Origin: Sulfurisoma sediminicola
GTDB lineage: Bacteria; Pseudomonadota; Gammaproteobacteria; Burkholderiales; Rhodocyclaceae
Assembly: GCF_003865015.1 (NCBI RefSeq)
Contig: NZ_BHVV01000001.1
Location: 434,001 to 498,000, forward strand
Length of the DNA stretch: 64,000 bases
Direction: 5' to 3'
Shown: positions 12,476 to 24,065 of the stretch, piece by piece
Position numbering within the stretch: position 1 is the first letter of the stretch
How the letters are laid out: each line of letters starts with the position of its first letter
Program-made: the position numbers and the translations under genes
The notes under the pieces: model-generated
The model's input: only the letters and a program-made list of their open reading frames with translations
Database searches by the model: none
Told to the model about the DNA's origin: nothing

Positions 12476-13481
12476 CTTCGTTCAAGGGCCAGCGCGGCCG
12501 CACGGCGAAGGCGCCGCCACCTTGTGGCCGTTCGCCGGTGAGCAGGCGCTGCGCGCCGCAAAACGCGATCATCGCGCCGTTGTCGGTGCACAGTTCGAGC
12601 TCGGGGTAGAAAACGGCAATGCCGTGACGTGCCGCCGCCTCATCGAGACGCGTCCGCAGCCGGCGGTTGGCGCCAACGCCGCCGGCGACCACCAGCGTGG
12701 AAAGTCGGCTCTGGCGGCACGCCGCGACGGCCTTCGCCGCCAGCACCTCGGTCACCGCCTCCTGGAATTCGGCAGCGAGGTCGGCACGGTCCTGTTCCGA
12801 CAGCTCGCGCTCGCGCGCCGCGGTCAGCACGGCGGTCTTGAGCCCCGAGAAGCTGAACGTCAGATCGCCGCTGTGGAGCATCGGCCGCGGCAGCTTGAAG
12901 CGAGCCGGCATGCCGGACTCGGCCAGCTGCGCCAGCGCCGGCCCGCCGGGGTAGCCGAGACCGAGCAGCTTGGCGGTCTTGTCGAAGGCCTCGCCGGCGG
13001 CGTCGTCGAGCGACTCGCCGAGCAGTTCGTAGGCGCCGACGCGGGTGACGTGCATCAGCTGGGTATGGCCGCCTGAAACCAGCAGGGCGACGAAGGGGAA
13101 TGCCGGCGGGGCTTTCGCCAGCAGCGGCGAGAGCAGGTGGCCCTCGAGGTGGTGTACCGGCAGGGCGGGAATTCCCAGCGCCAGCGCCAGCGACTCGGCG
13201 AAGCTCGCGCCGACCAGCAGCGCGCCGGCCAAGCCCGGTCCGGCCGTGTAGGCGATGGCGTCGATGTCATCCTTGCTGGCGCCGGACTCGGCGAGAACCG
13301 TGCGCAACAGGGGGATCAGCCGCCGGATGTGGTCGCGCGACGCGAGTTCGGGCACCACACCACCGTACGCCTCGTGCATCGCCACCTGGGAATGGACGGC
13401 ATGGGCGAGCAGGCCTCGCTCGGAATCGTAGAGCGCGATGCCGGTCTCGTCGCAGGAGGACTCGATGCCGAGGGTAAGCAT
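12465..13481 (-). CDS. tsaD: tRNA N6-adenosine threonylcarbamoyltransferase TsaD
   Basis: TsaD transfers threonylcarbamoyl to A37 of ANN-decoding tRNAs, together with TsaB and TsaE. The 338-residue protein begins [18 protein letters not shown] and has the metal-binding HLEGHLLSP site and the GGHTQL nucleotide motif. It diverges from the rpsU promoter, the common position next to the rpsU-dnaG-rpoD cluster. Its variable loop ACRQSRLS before [13 protein letters not shown] is encoded by a dispersed repeat. Confidence 0.97.
   Translation of the reverse strand: MLTLGIESSCDETGIALYDSERGLLAHAVHSQVAMHEAYGGVVPELASRDHIRRLIPLLRTVLAESGASKDDIDAIAYTAGPGLAGALLVGASFAESLALALGIPALPVHHLEGHLLSPLLAKAPPAFPFVALLVSGGHTQLMHVTRVGAYELLGESLDDAAGEAFDKTAKLLGLGYPGGPALAQLAESGMPARFKLPRPMLHSGDLTFSFSGLKTAVLTAARERELSEQDRADLAAEFQEAVTEVLAAKAVAACRQSRLSTLVVAGGVGANRRLRTRLDEAAARHGIAVFYPELELCTDNGAMIAFCGAQRLLTGERPQGGGAFAVRPRWPLNEVTG
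12701..12727 (+). repeat. dispersed ~26-bp repeat, copy 2
   Basis: AAAGTCGGCTCTGGCGGCA followed by CGCCGCGA lies in tsaD, antisense to the gene. It differs from copy 1 at one of 27 bases. It encodes a surface-variable segment of TsaD (CRQSRLS) in a different reading frame from copies 1, 4 and 6. Confidence 0.6.
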
Positions 13482-13499
13482 GGGGCAGCAATTCTACTT

Positions 13500-13527
13500 T
13501 GACAAACCTGCGAAAACCGCTAAAATG
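13500..13527 (+). promoter_or_regulatory. sigma-70 promoter for rpsU
   Basis: A perfect TTGACA (13500-13505) is followed after 16 bases by TAAAAT (13522-13527). This sits 38 bases upstream of the rpsU start, in the gap to the divergent tsaD. It is one of the best sigma-70 matches in the window and fits a strongly expressed ribosomal protein gene. Confidence 0.75.
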
Positions 13528-13565
13528 CGCCCCTTTCTCGCCTCAACCACCTAGGGAAGCACGCA

Positions 13566-13778
13566 ATGCCCGGTATTCGCCTCAAGGAAAACGAGCCCTT
13601 CGAAGTTGCCATCCGCCGCTTCAAGCGCACCATCGAGAAAGCTGGCACGTTGCCCGAACTGCGCTCGCGCGAGTTCTACGAAAAGCCCACCTCCGAGCGC
13701 AAGCGCAAGCTGGCCGCCGCCGTGAAGCGCCATCACAAGCGCATCCGCAGCCAGCAGCTGCCGCAGAAGCTCTACTAA
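13566..13778 (+). CDS. rpsU: 30S ribosomal protein S21
   Basis: This is a small-subunit ribosomal protein needed for initiation with the anti-Shine-Dalgarno region. The 70-residue, very basic product ([20 protein letters not shown], then [15 protein letters not shown]) is a full-length S21. It opens the macromolecular synthesis cluster with yqeY, dnaG and rpoD. A sigma-70 promoter precedes it and an intrinsic terminator follows. Confidence 0.97.
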   Translation: MPGIRLKENEPFEVAIRRFKRTIEKAGTLPELRSREFYEKPTSERKRKLAAAVKRHHKRIRSQQLPQKLY

Positions 13779-13807
13779 GCTTCCGTTTCGCCACCGAATA
13801 TTGACGC

Positions 13808-13831
13808 GACCGCCTTCGGGCGGTTTTGTCG
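13808..13831 (+). terminator. intrinsic terminator after rpsU
   Basis: The stem ACCGCC/GGCGGT with a TTCG tetraloop (13809-13824) is followed by TTTTGTCGTTT. It lies between rpsU and yqeY. In E. coli a terminator between rpsU and dnaG lowers dnaG expression relative to S21, and the same partial-termination role is inferred here. Confidence 0.75.
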
Positions 13832-13857
13832 TTTCTGCCACACACGAGGATTGAACC

Positions 13858-14307
13858 ATGTCGCTGAAAATCCGCATCAACGAGGACATGAAGGTCGCCA
13901 TGAAGGCCAGGGAGACGACGCGCCTGGCGGCGATCCGCCTGCTGATGGCTGCGATGAAACAGAAGGAAGTGGATGAGCGCATCGAACTCGACGACGCCGG
14001 CGTGATCGGCATCATCGAGAAGATGCTCAAGCAGCGCAAGGATTCGATCACCCAGTACGAGGCCGCCAAGCGCCAGGACCTGGCCGATGTCGAGAAGTTC
14101 GAGGTCGAGGTGCTGACGGCCTACATGCCGCAGGCGCTGGGCGCTGCCGAGGTGGAGGCCATCGTCGCCAGGGCACTCGCCGACTCCGGCGCCAAGGGAC
14201 CGGCCGACATGGGCAAGGTGATGGCCCTGGTCAAGCCGCAGATCGCCGGCCGCGCCGACATGGGCGAAGTGTCGAAACTCGTCAAGGCCAGGCTGGCTTC
14301 GGCATAA
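13858..14307 (+). CDS. yqeY: GatB/YqeY domain-containing protein
   Basis: This 149-residue protein is the stand-alone YqeY form of the C-terminal tRNA-binding domain found in GatB. The start (SLKIRINEDMKVAMKARET) and the end segment (GRADMGEVSKLVKARL) are typical. It is regularly placed between rpsU and dnaG in betaproteobacteria. Its exact role is unproven; tRNA-related function is inferred from the domain. Confidence 0.92.
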   Translation: MSLKIRINEDMKVAMKARETTRLAAIRLLMAAMKQKEVDERIELDDAGVIGIIEKMLKQRKDSITQYEAAKRQDLADVEKFEVEVLTAYMPQALGAAEVEAIVARALADSGAKGPADMGKVMALVKPQIAGRADMGEVSKLVKARLASA

Positions 14308-14314
14308 TCCCGGG

Positions 14315-16087
14315 GTGATCCCCGAGTCCTTCATCCAGGAGCTGCTGTCCCGCGTCGACATCGTCGACGTCATCGAGCGCTACCTGCCGCTGAAGAAGGC
14401 CGGCGCCAACTACCAGGCCTGCTGCCCCTTCCACTCGGAGAAGACGCCCTCCTTCAGCGTCAGCCCGAGCAAGCAGTTCTACCATTGCTTCGGCTGCGGC
14501 GCCCACGGCAGCGCCATCGGCTTCGTCATGCAGTACGCAGGGGTCGGCTTCATCGACGCCGTCGAGGAACTCGCCCATTCGACCGGCATGCAGGTGCCGC
14601 AGGTCGTCGCCCAGAACCAGCAGGTGCAGAAGAAGAAGGCGCCGCTGACCGAGCTCATGGCGCGCGCGATGAAGTTCTACCGCGAGCAGCTCAAGGCATC
14701 CCCGAAGGCCATCGACTACCTCAAGAAGCGCGGCCTCACCGGCGAGATCGCCGCCCGCTTCGGCCTCGGCTACGCCCCCGACGAGTGGCAGGGTCTAGAG
14801 CAGGTGTTTCCCGACTACAAGGACCCGGCGCTGATCGAGTGCGGCCTGCTGATCGAGAATGACCAGGGCCGGCGCTACGACCGCTTCCGCGACCGCGTGA
14901 TGTTCCCCATCCTCGACCAGCGCGGCAACGTCATCGGCTTCGGCGGCCGTGTCATCGGCGACGGCGAACCGAAATACCTCAACTCGCCCGAAACGCCGCT
15001 GTTCGAGAAGGGCCGCGAGCTCTATGGCCTGCCGCAGGCGCGCCAGGCGATCCGCGACAGCGACACCGTGATCGTGGTCGAGGGCTACATGGACGTCGTC
15101 GCGCTGGCGCAGCATGGCATCGGCAATGCGGTGGCCACGCTCGGCACCGCGACCACGCCGAACCATGTGCACAAGCTGCTGCGCCAGGCCTCGAAGGTGG
15201 TGTTCTGCTTCGATGGCGATCGCGCGGGGCGCAAGGCGGCCTGGCGCGCGCTCGAGGCCAGCCTCGAACAGCTCGCCGACGACAAGATGGTCGGCTTCCT
15301 CTTCCTGCCGCCGGAACACGATCCCGACAGCTTCGTGCGGGAACGTGGCGCCGAGGAATTCCGCCGCCTGGCGGCCCACCCGACCACGCTGACCGAATTC
15401 CTGCTGCGCGAACTGGCCTCGCATGCCGACCTCGCGACCGCCGAGGGACGTGCCCACCTCGTACATGAGGCCAAGCCGCTGCTGCAGCGGCTGGCGGCGC
15501 CCATCCTGCGCGTGCAATTGACCAAGGCACTGGCCGAAGCCGCGGCACTGACCCAGGCCGAGGTCGAGGCCCAATGCGGCATCAAACCGCTGGCGCGGGG
15601 CTTCGGCGGCCGCCAAGCCCCGCCCAAGCCGCGCGGACGCGCCCCGGCCCGCCAGCTCGAGCATCAGCTGCTCGAACTGGTCATTCGCCGGCCTGAACGC
15701 TCGGCCCACCTGCCCCTGGGGCAGATTGCCGCCGACACGGCGGAAGGCCATGCGCTGCACGCCATCGCGACGGCCTTCGAACACGGCGAGATCGCGGCCG
15801 GCGGCGTCGGAGCGCTGCTTGAACATTTCCGCGGCAGCCCCCATGAAGCCATCATCGGAACGCTGGCGGCAACGCTGGCGGAGGATGTCGACGAAGGTGC
15901 GCTCGAGGAGGTCTTTCGCGACACGCTCGACCGGCTGCGGCAAAGCGGCCTGGCGCAGGAGATTGCCGCGCTGAGCGCCAAGGCCCGCAGCAGCGAACTG
16001 AACGGCGCCGAGCGCGATCGATTGAGGGAACTGCTTACGCGCAAGTCCCAGGCGGGCGAACGCGCAGGGCCAGGGAAAGGGGACTGA
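14315..16087 (+). CDS. dnaG: DNA primase
   Basis: The primase makes RNA primers at the replication fork. The 590-residue product has the N-terminal CHC2 zinc-binding domain with C37, H40, C58 and C61 (CCPFH and HCFGCG), and the TOPRIM catalytic core with [15 protein letters not shown] and an acidic cluster ([11 protein letters not shown]). The C-terminal DnaB-interacting helical domain follows. The start is GTG 14315, 7 bases after yqeY. Confidence 0.97.
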   Translation: MIPESFIQELLSRVDIVDVIERYLPLKKAGANYQACCPFHSEKTPSFSVSPSKQFYHCFGCGAHGSAIGFVMQYAGVGFIDAVEELAHSTGMQVPQVVAQNQQVQKKKAPLTELMARAMKFYREQLKASPKAIDYLKKRGLTGEIAARFGLGYAPDEWQGLEQVFPDYKDPALIECGLLIENDQGRRYDRFRDRVMFPILDQRGNVIGFGGRVIGDGEPKYLNSPETPLFEKGRELYGLPQARQAIRDSDTVIVVEGYMDVVALAQHGIGNAVATLGTATTPNHVHKLLRQASKVVFCFDGDRAGRKAAWRALEASLEQLADDKMVGFLFLPPEHDPDSFVRERGAEEFRRLAAHPTTLTEFLLRELASHADLATAEGRAHLVHEAKPLLQRLAAPILRVQLTKALAEAAALTQAEVEAQCGIKPLARGFGGRQAPPKPRGRAPARQLEHQLLELVIRRPERSAHLPLGQIAADTAEGHALHAIATAFEHGEIAAGGVGALLEHFRGSPHEAIIGTLAATLAEDVDEGALEEVFRDTLDRLRQSGLAQEIAALSAKARSSELNGAERDRLRELLTRKSQAGERAGPGKGD

Positions 16088-16095
16088 TTTTGCTG

Positions 16096-16101
16096 TATAA
16101 T
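16096..16101 (+). promoter_or_regulatory. probable -10 element for rpoD
   Basis: A perfect TATAAT lies just after the dnaG stop and about 105 bases before the rpoD ATG. No good -35 is visible, so an internal rpoD promoter is a suggestion. A long leader would separate it from the start codon. Confidence 0.4.
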
Positions 16102-16206
16102 TTAATGTTTTCCCCCAGATTCCTCATGGAACTGATGGGGATCGGTGGCGGTCGGCAGGAGGCCGCCCCGGAGACACGCGAAAGCCGCTCTACGCTGAGG
16201 AACGAC

Positions 16207-18390
<2,184 letters not shown>

Positions 18391-18444
18391 GCCAGGAGTA
18401 ATTCGGACATGGCGGCGATCACTACCGGCCATGTTCAGGAGTTC

Positions 18445-18527
18445 CAAATCCGCTGTGGCGCGAAGACGAGCCGCAGACAGTGCGAACAGCACGGCAAGGC
18501 GAAGTCGACAAAGCCACAGCGGATTTG
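18445..18527 (+). repeat. 83-bp inverted-repeat element between rpoD and the tRNA
   Basis: AAATCCGCTGTGGC (18446-18459) is perfectly complementary to GCCACAGCGGATTT (18513-18526), and one more C-G pair closes the outside. The 53-base interior holds a smaller inverted repeat, GTGC/GCAC around GAACA. The element ends one base before the tRNA gene. It lacks a T-run, so it is not a standard terminator. It could be a short mobile repeat with terminal inverted repeats or a structured RNA. Confidence 0.6.
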
Positions 18528-18528
18528 A

Positions 18529-18605
18529 GGGCCTGTAGCTCAGTCGGTTAGAGCAGAGGACTCATAATCCTTTGGTCGTGGGTTCGAGTCCCACCGGGCC
18601 CACCA
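18529..18605 (+). tRNA. tRNA with CAU anticodon, probably tRNA-Ile2
   Basis: The 77-base gene folds into a full cloverleaf: acceptor GGGCCTG/CGGGCCC, D arm GCTC/GAGC, anticodon stem GAGGA/TCCTT with loop CTCATAA, T arm GTGGG/CCCAC, and an encoded CCA. The CAU anticodon could read Met, but the anticodon arm and variable loop (TGGTC) resemble tRNA-Ile2, whose C34 is changed to lysidine by TilS. The second CAU tRNA at 30099-30175 looks more like elongator tRNA-Met. Confidence 0.93.
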
Positions 18606-18627
18606 TTTTCAACGGAAGACCTGCTGC

Positions 18628-19005
18628 ATGAATGATCAGACGGCCGTCCCCCAAGGGGACTTCCTGCGGGGCGTTTTCGACCGCGCGGAAATGATGGAAA
18701 ACTTCGCCGGAGACGCCGAGCTGTTCGTGCAGATCGCGGAGATCTTCATCGACGACGTGCCACTGCAGCTCGCCGCAATGCAGGCGGCGCAGGACTCGGG
18801 CAACCTCGAGACGCTGCGTGCCGCCGCGCACAAGCTCAAGGGCTCGGTCGCCACCTTCGCCGCCAGGGCAGCCCTGACCGCGGCCAAGGCGCTGGAGCAG
18901 GCGTGCAAGGACGCCGACGCCGGCCGGGTGCCGGCCCTCGCCGCCGCCGTGCAGACCGAAACCGCGCGGCTGACGGCCGCCCTGCGTACCGAACTCGGGC
19001 GCTGA
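18628..19005 (+). CDS. Hpt (histidine phosphotransfer) domain protein
   Basis: This 125-residue single-domain protein has the HPt signature AAHKLKGSVATF with the phospho-accepting His at residue 68, within a predicted four-helix bundle. It has no kinase, receiver or membrane part, so it must relay phosphate between proteins encoded elsewhere. It begins 22 bases after the tRNA and may be transcribed with it. Partner and pathway cannot be read from the sequence. Confidence 0.88.
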   Translation: MNDQTAVPQGDFLRGVFDRAEMMENFAGDAELFVQIAEIFIDDVPLQLAAMQAAQDSGNLETLRAAAHKLKGSVATFAARAALTAAKALEQACKDADAGRVPALAAAVQTETARLTAALRTELGR

Positions 19006-19006
19006 T

Positions 19007-19393
19007 CTAGCGCTTGCGCTGGATCAGCTCGATCTTGTAGCCGTCGGGATCCTCGACGAAGGCGATGACCGTGGCACCATGCTTCATCGGCCCCGCCTCG
19101 CGCACCACCTTGCCGCCGCGCTTCCTGATCTCGTCGCAGGCAGCGTACGCATCCTCGACCTCGAGCGCGATGTGGCCGAAGGCCGTGCCGAGCTCGTACT
19201 TGTCGACACCCCAGTTGTAGGTCAGCTCGATCACCGCACCGTCGGCTTCGTCCTGGTAGCCGACGAAGGCCAGGGTGAACTTGCCGTCCGGATAGTCGTG
19301 GCGGCGCAGGACGCGCATGCCGAGGACTTCGGTGTAGAAGGCGATCGCGCGGTCGAGATCGCCGACCCGCAGCATGGTGTGAAGGATTCGCAT
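19007..19393 (-). CDS. gloA: lactoylglutathione lyase (glyoxalase I)
   Basis: The enzyme isomerises the hemithioacetal of methylglyoxal and glutathione to S-lactoylglutathione. The 128-residue length and metal ligands H5, E56, H74 and E122 match the Ni-dependent bacterial GloA exactly. Motifs include [20 protein letters not shown] and [21 protein letters not shown]. It begins 8 bases after the YgjP-like metalloprotease gene on the same strand. Confidence 0.96.
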   Translation of the reverse strand: MRILHTMLRVGDLDRAIAFYTEVLGMRVLRRHDYPDGKFTLAFVGYQDEADGAVIELTYNWGVDKYELGTAFGHIALEVEDAYAACDEIRKRGGKVVREAGPMKHGATVIAFVEDPDGYKIELIQRKR

Positions 19394-19401
19394 GGTCACT
19401 C

Positions 19402-20151
19402 CTAAATCAGCGGGATTTCTCGCCCGCGCACCTTGAGCTCGGCGCGGGCCGCGTGCCAGTCCGGAAAGAGCCGGCCGACCTCGGCCCAGAAGCGCGGGCT
19501 GTGGTTCATCTCGACCAGGTGGGCGAGTTCGTGGGCGACGACGTAATCGACCAGGTGCGTCGGCAGGTGGATCAGGCGCCAGTTGAAGCGGATGCCGCTG
19601 GCCTGACTGCAGCTGCCCCAGCGCGTGCGCGCCGACGACAACGCGATCGGCGGCAGCGACCGCCCCAGCCGGGCGCCATAGTGGCCGGCACGCTCGACGA
19701 AATGCGGCAGGGCACGCCGCTGCAAGGCGCGGCGGGCAAGCTGATCGAGGTCGGCGCCAGGCCGCGCCTGCAGAACCAGCGCATCCCCATGCCAGGCGAC
19801 GCGGTTGGCGCCATTCTCGACACGTACCTCGATCTCGCCGCCGAGCAGCGGCAGCCGTGTGCCGTGGCGGATCGCCAGCTGCCGCGGCGTGGCACGCCGG
19901 GCGTATTCGGCCAGCTTGGCGAGCACCCACTCCGCATGCGAACGCGCGAAAGCCTCGATGTCGGCGAGGGTGATGTGATGCGGCGCACCGATCGAGAGGC
20001 CGCGTTCGTCGATGGTCATGGCCAGCCGTCGCCGCCGGCCCTGGCGCAGCACGTAGGGCACGATCTGGCCGCCGAGCAGCAGGTGGCGCGTCTTCGGCGA
20101 CGGCGCGACAACCGGTAACTTGAAAAGGTCGAGCTGCTCGGCGATGCTCAT
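19402..20151 (-). CDS. YgjP-like (DUF45) metallopeptidase
   Basis: The 249-residue protein is a M48-type/DUF45 zinc metallopeptidase of the YgjP/SprT-like group. The zinc motif HELAH is at 207-211 with a third ligand at H217 (EMNHSPRFW). The conserved TRWGSCS and [11 protein letters not shown] strands come just before it. No signal peptide is seen, so it is cytoplasmic. Its start overlaps by 4 bases the end of an upstream, shorter paralogue that lacks the zinc motif. Substrates of this family are not known. Confidence 0.88.
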   Translation of the reverse strand: MSIAEQLDLFKLPVVAPSPKTRHLLLGGQIVPYVLRQGRRRRLAMTIDERGLSIGAPHHITLADIEAFARSHAEWVLAKLAEYARRATPRQLAIRHGTRLPLLGGEIEVRVENGANRVAWHGDALVLQARPGADLDQLARRALQRRALPHFVERAGHYGARLGRSLPPIALSSARTRWGSCSQASGIRFNWRLIHLPTHLVDYVVAHELAHLVEMNHSPRFWAEVGRLFPDWHAARAELKVRGREIPLI

Positions 20152-20627
20152 GCAGCAAAAGCGAAGAGGTCGGCCTCGGCGACGATGGGCGGCAGTTCCG
20201 ACAGCGCCAGCTGCACCACCTGGCCGATCACCGGCTCGGCCTGCTCGATCAGGCGCCAGTGGAAGCGCAGGCCGCCCTTGCCGTCGGCGCCGGCCCAGCT
20301 GGCGCGCGCGGCGAAGGAAAGCGCATGCGGCGGCACCGGACGGCCGGCACGGCGTGCCGCCATGACCAGTTCGGCGCCGATCACGCGCTCGGCCTGACGC
20401 CGCAGCCATGCCTCCGCGCCGTCCTGGATCTGGCGCGGCGTCGCCTCGGGCGGCAGCGGCAGGTGCAGGATGGTGCCGTCGAGCTGGGCGTCGCGGCAGG
20501 TCGTGTCGAGGCAGAGCGTCAAGCGGCCGCCGAGGTAGTCGAGGCTCGCGCCGTCGCGCCAGCGCGAGCCGGCATCGGGAGCGGCGGCGTCAAGCAGCAG
20601 AGACAGTTGCGGCGGGCGGGGTCTCAT
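20148..20627 (-). CDS. degenerate YgjP-like paralogue without the zinc site
   Basis: This 159-residue protein reads like a shortened DUF45 domain. [24 protein letters not shown] aligns with the active neighbour's strand pair before the zinc helix (RTRWGSCS...IRFNWRLI), and VVQLALSEL at 137-145 falls where that neighbour has VVAHELAHL. Both zinc His and the catalytic Glu are missing, and the protein ends soon after. It overlaps plsC by 38 bases and the active copy by 4, so it is translated in the same operon. A regulatory or partner role is possible; decay is also possible. Confidence 0.7.
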   Translation of the reverse strand: MRPRPPQLSLLLDAAAPDAGSRWRDGASLDYLGGRLTLCLDTTCRDAQLDGTILHLPLPPEATPRQIQDGAEAWLRRQAERVIGAELVMAARRAGRPVPPHALSFAARASWAGADGKGGLRFHWRLIEQAEPVIGQVVQLALSELPPIVAEADLFAFAA

Positions 20628-21369
20628 GGCGATAGCGGTGCGGGGAGATGCGACGCATCTCGGATTCTATCCAGCCTTCCGCGCGGGCGTTGATCTCTTC
20701 GGGTTTGAGGCCGGCGGGATCGATGGCGGGACCGATGCTCATGGTCACCAGCCCCGGCGTCTTGAGGAAGGCCTGGCGCCGCCAGCACTCGCCCGAATCG
20801 AGCGCAACCGGCACCGCCGGCACGCCGGCTTTTTTGGCCAGCCAGGCACCGCCGACCTTGAAGCGCTTCTTGTGGCCGGGCGCGACGCGCGTGCCCTCGG
20901 GGAAGATCACCACCGAGTAGCCGTCGGCCAGGCGCTCCATGCCGCGGCTGGCGACTTGGTTGAGTGCCTCCTTGCCGGCGCCGCGGTCGATGGCGACGAA
21001 GGGCATCAGCCACAGGCCCCAGCCGAAGAAGGGCAGCCAGTGCAGTTCCCGCTTGTACACGAAGGAGGTCAGCCGGAACACCTGCTGCAGGGCGAAGGTC
21101 TCCCAGGCCGACTGGTGCTTGCAGAGGATGACGCAGGGCTCCGCCGGGATGTTCTCGGCGCCGACGACGCGGTGGCGGATGCCGAGGATGTGCCGCACCA
21201 TCCACATCACGGCGTTGACGTAGGGCATCACGAAAAGTCGGCGCTGGCGCAACGGCAGCCAGAAGCAGCACAGCAGCAGGGTGACGAACGTCGGCGTGAC
21301 CACGAGCATCGCGGCCATGAACAGGGCCGAGCGCAGATAGGTGGTTGCGCCGGGTCGCCGCTCGCTCAC
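20590..21369 (-). CDS. plsC: 1-acyl-sn-glycerol-3-phosphate acyltransferase
   Basis: The enzyme acylates lysophosphatidic acid to phosphatidic acid at the inner membrane. The product starts with a membrane helix (residues ~10-30), then has the acyltransferase motifs: KHQSAWET in the HX4D position (here Glu in place of Asp, as I recall for other betaproteobacterial PlsC), FPEGTR, and a P-rich VPAVPVAL segment. GTG 21369 gives 259 residues and overlaps the gmhB stop by 4 bases. A copy of the dispersed repeat lies in the N-terminal part. Confidence 0.93.
   Translation of the reverse strand: MSERRPGATTYLRSALFMAAMLVVTPTFVTLLLCCFWLPLRQRRLFVMPYVNAVMWMVRHILGIRHRVVGAENIPAEPCVILCKHQSAWETFALQQVFRLTSFVYKRELHWLPFFGWGLWLMPFVAIDRGAGKEALNQVASRGMERLADGYSVVIFPEGTRVAPGHKKRFKVGGAWLAKKAGVPAVPVALDSGECWRRQAFLKTPGLVTMSIGPAIDPAGLKPEEINARAEGWIESEMRRISPHRYRHETPPAATVSAA
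21233..21256 (+). repeat. dispersed ~26-bp repeat, copy 3 (divergent)
   Basis: AAAAGTCGGCGCTGGCG (21233-21249) matches the other copies perfectly and then diverges. It is antisense to plsC and encodes RQRRLF, in the same reading frame as copies 2 and 5. It is the weakest of the six copies. Confidence 0.4.
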
Positions 21370-21899
21370 TTGGTCAGGCTCGCCACCGCGGCGGCGAGAT
21401 CGGGAAACACCGGCGTGCCGGGCGGCAGGTTCGGGTCCGCATGCGTCTTCTGGCCCTTGCCGGTCAGCACCAGGATCGGCTGGGCGCCGACCGCCTGTGC
21501 CGCCTGCAGATCGCGCAGCGAGTCGCCGATCGCCGGTACCCCGGCGAGGTCGACGTTGTAACGCTGGGCGATCTCGAGGAACATGCCGGGCTTGGGCTTG
21601 CGGCAGCTGCACTTGTCCGTGCTGGTGTGGGGACAGAAGAAGATGGCATCGATGCGCCCGCCGGCCTGCGACACGGCACGCACCATCTTGTCGTGGATGG
21701 CGTTGAGGGTGTCCATGACGAACAGGCCGCGGCCGACGCCCGACTGGTTGGTGCACACCACGACGCGCCAGCCCCACTGCGTCAGCCGGGCGATCGCATC
21801 GAGGCTGCCGGGAAGCGGCTTCCACTCTTCCGGTGACTTGATGTAAAGGTCGGAGTCGTGGTTGATGACGCCGTCGCGGTCGAGGATGATCAGCTTCAT
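21366..21899 (-). CDS. gmhB: D-glycero-D-manno-heptose-1,7-bisphosphate 7-phosphatase
   Basis: This HAD-superfamily phosphatase acts in ADP-heptose synthesis for the LPS core. The 177-residue product begins MKLIILDRDGVINHDSD, the DxDGV catalytic motif I. A Cys/His zinc site typical of GmhB is present (CPHTSTDKCSCRKP). The order glyS-gmhB-plsC is common in betaproteobacteria. It overlaps plsC by 4 bases. Confidence 0.95.
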   Translation of the reverse strand: MKLIILDRDGVINHDSDLYIKSPEEWKPLPGSLDAIARLTQWGWRVVVCTNQSGVGRGLFVMDTLNAIHDKMVRAVSQAGGRIDAIFFCPHTSTDKCSCRKPKPGMFLEIAQRYNVDLAGVPAIGDSLRDLQAAQAVGAQPILVLTGKGQKTHADPNLPPGTPVFPDLAAAVASLTK

Positions 21900-21998
21900 G
21901 AAGGCGATTAAGCCACAGCGGGCGCGGCGGGCACGCGCGAAAAAGCCCGGCTAATCCGCCTTACTCGACCTTCTCCGTGCGCTCCATGGTTCATGGAC

Positions 21999-24065
21999 TC
22001 AGAGCTTCGAGATGTCGGCGACCTGGTTCATCAGGCCGGCAAGCTGGCGCAGCAGCGCCAGGCGGTTGGCGCGCGTCAGCGGCTCCTCGGCCATCACCAT
22101 GACGCCGTCGAAGAAGGCGTCGACCTCGCCGCGCAGGCCCGCGAGAGCCTTCAGCGCATCGGCGTAGTCCTCGTTGGCGACGAAGGAACGCACGCCCGGC
22201 GTGATGGCGGTGACGCGCTCGAACAGCGCCTTCTCGGCGGGTTCCTGCAGCAGCGCCACGTCGGCCTCGCCCGCCACGCCCTCGGTCTTCCTGAGGATAT
22301 TGACGATGCGCTTGTTGGCGGCGGCCAGCGCCTCCGCCTCGGGCAATTGAGCGAAAGCCTTCACCGCGGCCAGCTTGGCGGGCACCTTGTCGATGCGCGT
22401 CGGCTTCAGGGCCAGCACGGCATCGACGAGTTTCTGGTCGTGGCCGGCATCGCGCAACTGGCCGCGCAGGCGCTCGAGCATGAAATCGAGCAGCTGCGCC
22501 TTGTAGTCGCCAGCCAGCAGGCCGGCGCCGAAGCCGGCGGCGGCCTCGTCGATCAGTTCCGACAGGTCGAGCGGCAGCGGCGTTTCCATGAGGATGCGCA
22601 GCACGCCGAGCGCGGCCCGGCGCAGGCCGAAGGGATCCTTGTCGCCGGTGGGCAGCTGGCCGATGCCGAAGAAGCCGACCAGCGCGTCGAGCTTGTCGGC
22701 CAGCGCGCAGGCAGCGGCGATGTTGCCCGCGGGCAGGCTGTCGCCGTTGAAGCGCGGATGGTAGTGGGCCTCGATGGCGTCGGCCACCGCCGCCGGCTCC
22801 TGGTCGTGATGGGCGTAATAGCGGCCCATGATGCCCTGCAGCTCGGGGAACTCGCCGACCATGTCGGTGACCAGGTCCGCCTTGCAGAGCAGCGCTCCGC
22901 GCTCGGCCTGGGCGACGTCGGCATGCAGGCGATGGGCGATGGCGCCGGCGAGCTTCGCCAGGCGCCTGACCCGTTCGCCCACGGTGCCGAGCTTGTTGTG
23001 ATAGACGATGCTGTCGAGCTTGTCGATGCGCGACGCCAGCGGCATCTTGCGATCCTGGTTGAAGAAGAAGCGCGCATCGGACAGCCGCGGCCGCACCACG
23101 CGCTCGTTGCCGCCGACGATGTGTTTCGGGTCGGCGACCTGCATGTTGGAGACGACGAGGAAGCGGCTGGTGAGCTTGCCGTCCTTGAGCAGCGGGAAAT
23201 ACTTCTGGTTCGCCTTCATGGTCAGGATCAGGCATTCCTGCGGCACGGCGAGGAATTCCTCCTCGAAGCCGGCCTCGTAGACCACCGGGTACTCGACCAG
23301 CGACGTCACCTCGTCGACCAGTGCCTCGTCCGGCAGCCACTGACGGCCCGGCTGCAGGTTGGCGGCCTTGTCGAGCTGGGCGCGGATCGCGTCGCGGCGG
23401 GTGGCGTAGCAGGCGACGACCCGGCCCTTGTCGGCCAGCGTCTTGGCGTAGTCGCGGGCGTGGGGGATTTCGAGCACGCCGACGCTGAGGAAGCGGTGGC
23501 CGCGCGTGATGTTGCGGCTCGGCAGGCCCAGCACCTCGCCCGGCACGATGCGCGCGCCGTGCATCATCACCAGGCCGTGCACCGGCCGCACGAACTGCGC
23601 CTCGCCGGCGCCCCAGCGCATCAGCTTGGCCACCGGCAGTTTCTTCAGCGCGGCCTCGACGAAGCCGGAGACATGCTGGTCGATGCGCTCGCCGCTCTTC
23701 TTGATGCGGGCGACGAAATATTCGGCCTTGCCGTCGTTGAGCCTTTCCAGCTGCGAAAACTCGACGCCGGCCGAACGCATGAAGCCGTCGAGTGCCTTGG
23801 TCGGCGTGCCGTCGGCGCCGATGCCCGAGGCGACGGCGGGGCCCTTCTTCTCGAGGGTGCGATCGGGCTGGGTGTCGAGGCAGTCTTCGAATTGCAGCGC
23901 CAGGCGCCGCGGCGTGGCGAACCACTTGCCGGCGTTGTCGGCCGCGATGAAGCCGGCCTCGGCCAGCGATTTCTGCACCTGCTCGCGGAAGGCCAATCCC
24001 AGCTTGGCCAGCGACTTCGGCGGCAGTTCCTCGGTGAGGAGCTCGATCAGCAGGGTCTCTTTCAT
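21999..24065 (-). CDS. glyS: glycyl-tRNA synthetase beta subunit
   Basis: This is the beta chain of the tetrameric bacterial GlyRS, which contributes tRNA binding and editing-like HD domains. The 688-residue product starts [19 protein letters not shown], the diagnostic N-terminus, and ends with the DALR-like anticodon domain ([20 protein letters not shown]). ATG 24065 overlaps the glyQ stop by 4 bases. A 99-base gap separates it from gmhB downstream. Confidence 0.97.
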   Translation of the reverse strand: MKETLLIELLTEELPPKSLAKLGLAFREQVQKSLAEAGFIAADNAGKWFATPRRLALQFEDCLDTQPDRTLEKKGPAVASGIGADGTPTKALDGFMRSAGVEFSQLERLNDGKAEYFVARIKKSGERIDQHVSGFVEAALKKLPVAKLMRWGAGEAQFVRPVHGLVMMHGARIVPGEVLGLPSRNITRGHRFLSVGVLEIPHARDYAKTLADKGRVVACYATRRDAIRAQLDKAANLQPGRQWLPDEALVDEVTSLVEYPVVYEAGFEEEFLAVPQECLILTMKANQKYFPLLKDGKLTSRFLVVSNMQVADPKHIVGGNERVVRPRLSDARFFFNQDRKMPLASRIDKLDSIVYHNKLGTVGERVRRLAKLAGAIAHRLHADVAQAERGALLCKADLVTDMVGEFPELQGIMGRYYAHHDQEPAAVADAIEAHYHPRFNGDSLPAGNIAAACALADKLDALVGFFGIGQLPTGDKDPFGLRRAALGVLRILMETPLPLDLSELIDEAAAGFGAGLLAGDYKAQLLDFMLERLRGQLRDAGHDQKLVDAVLALKPTRIDKVPAKLAAVKAFAQLPEAEALAAANKRIVNILRKTEGVAGEADVALLQEPAEKALFERVTAITPGVRSFVANEDYADALKALAGLRGEVDAFFDGVMVMAEEPLTRANRLALLRQLAGLMNQVADISKL

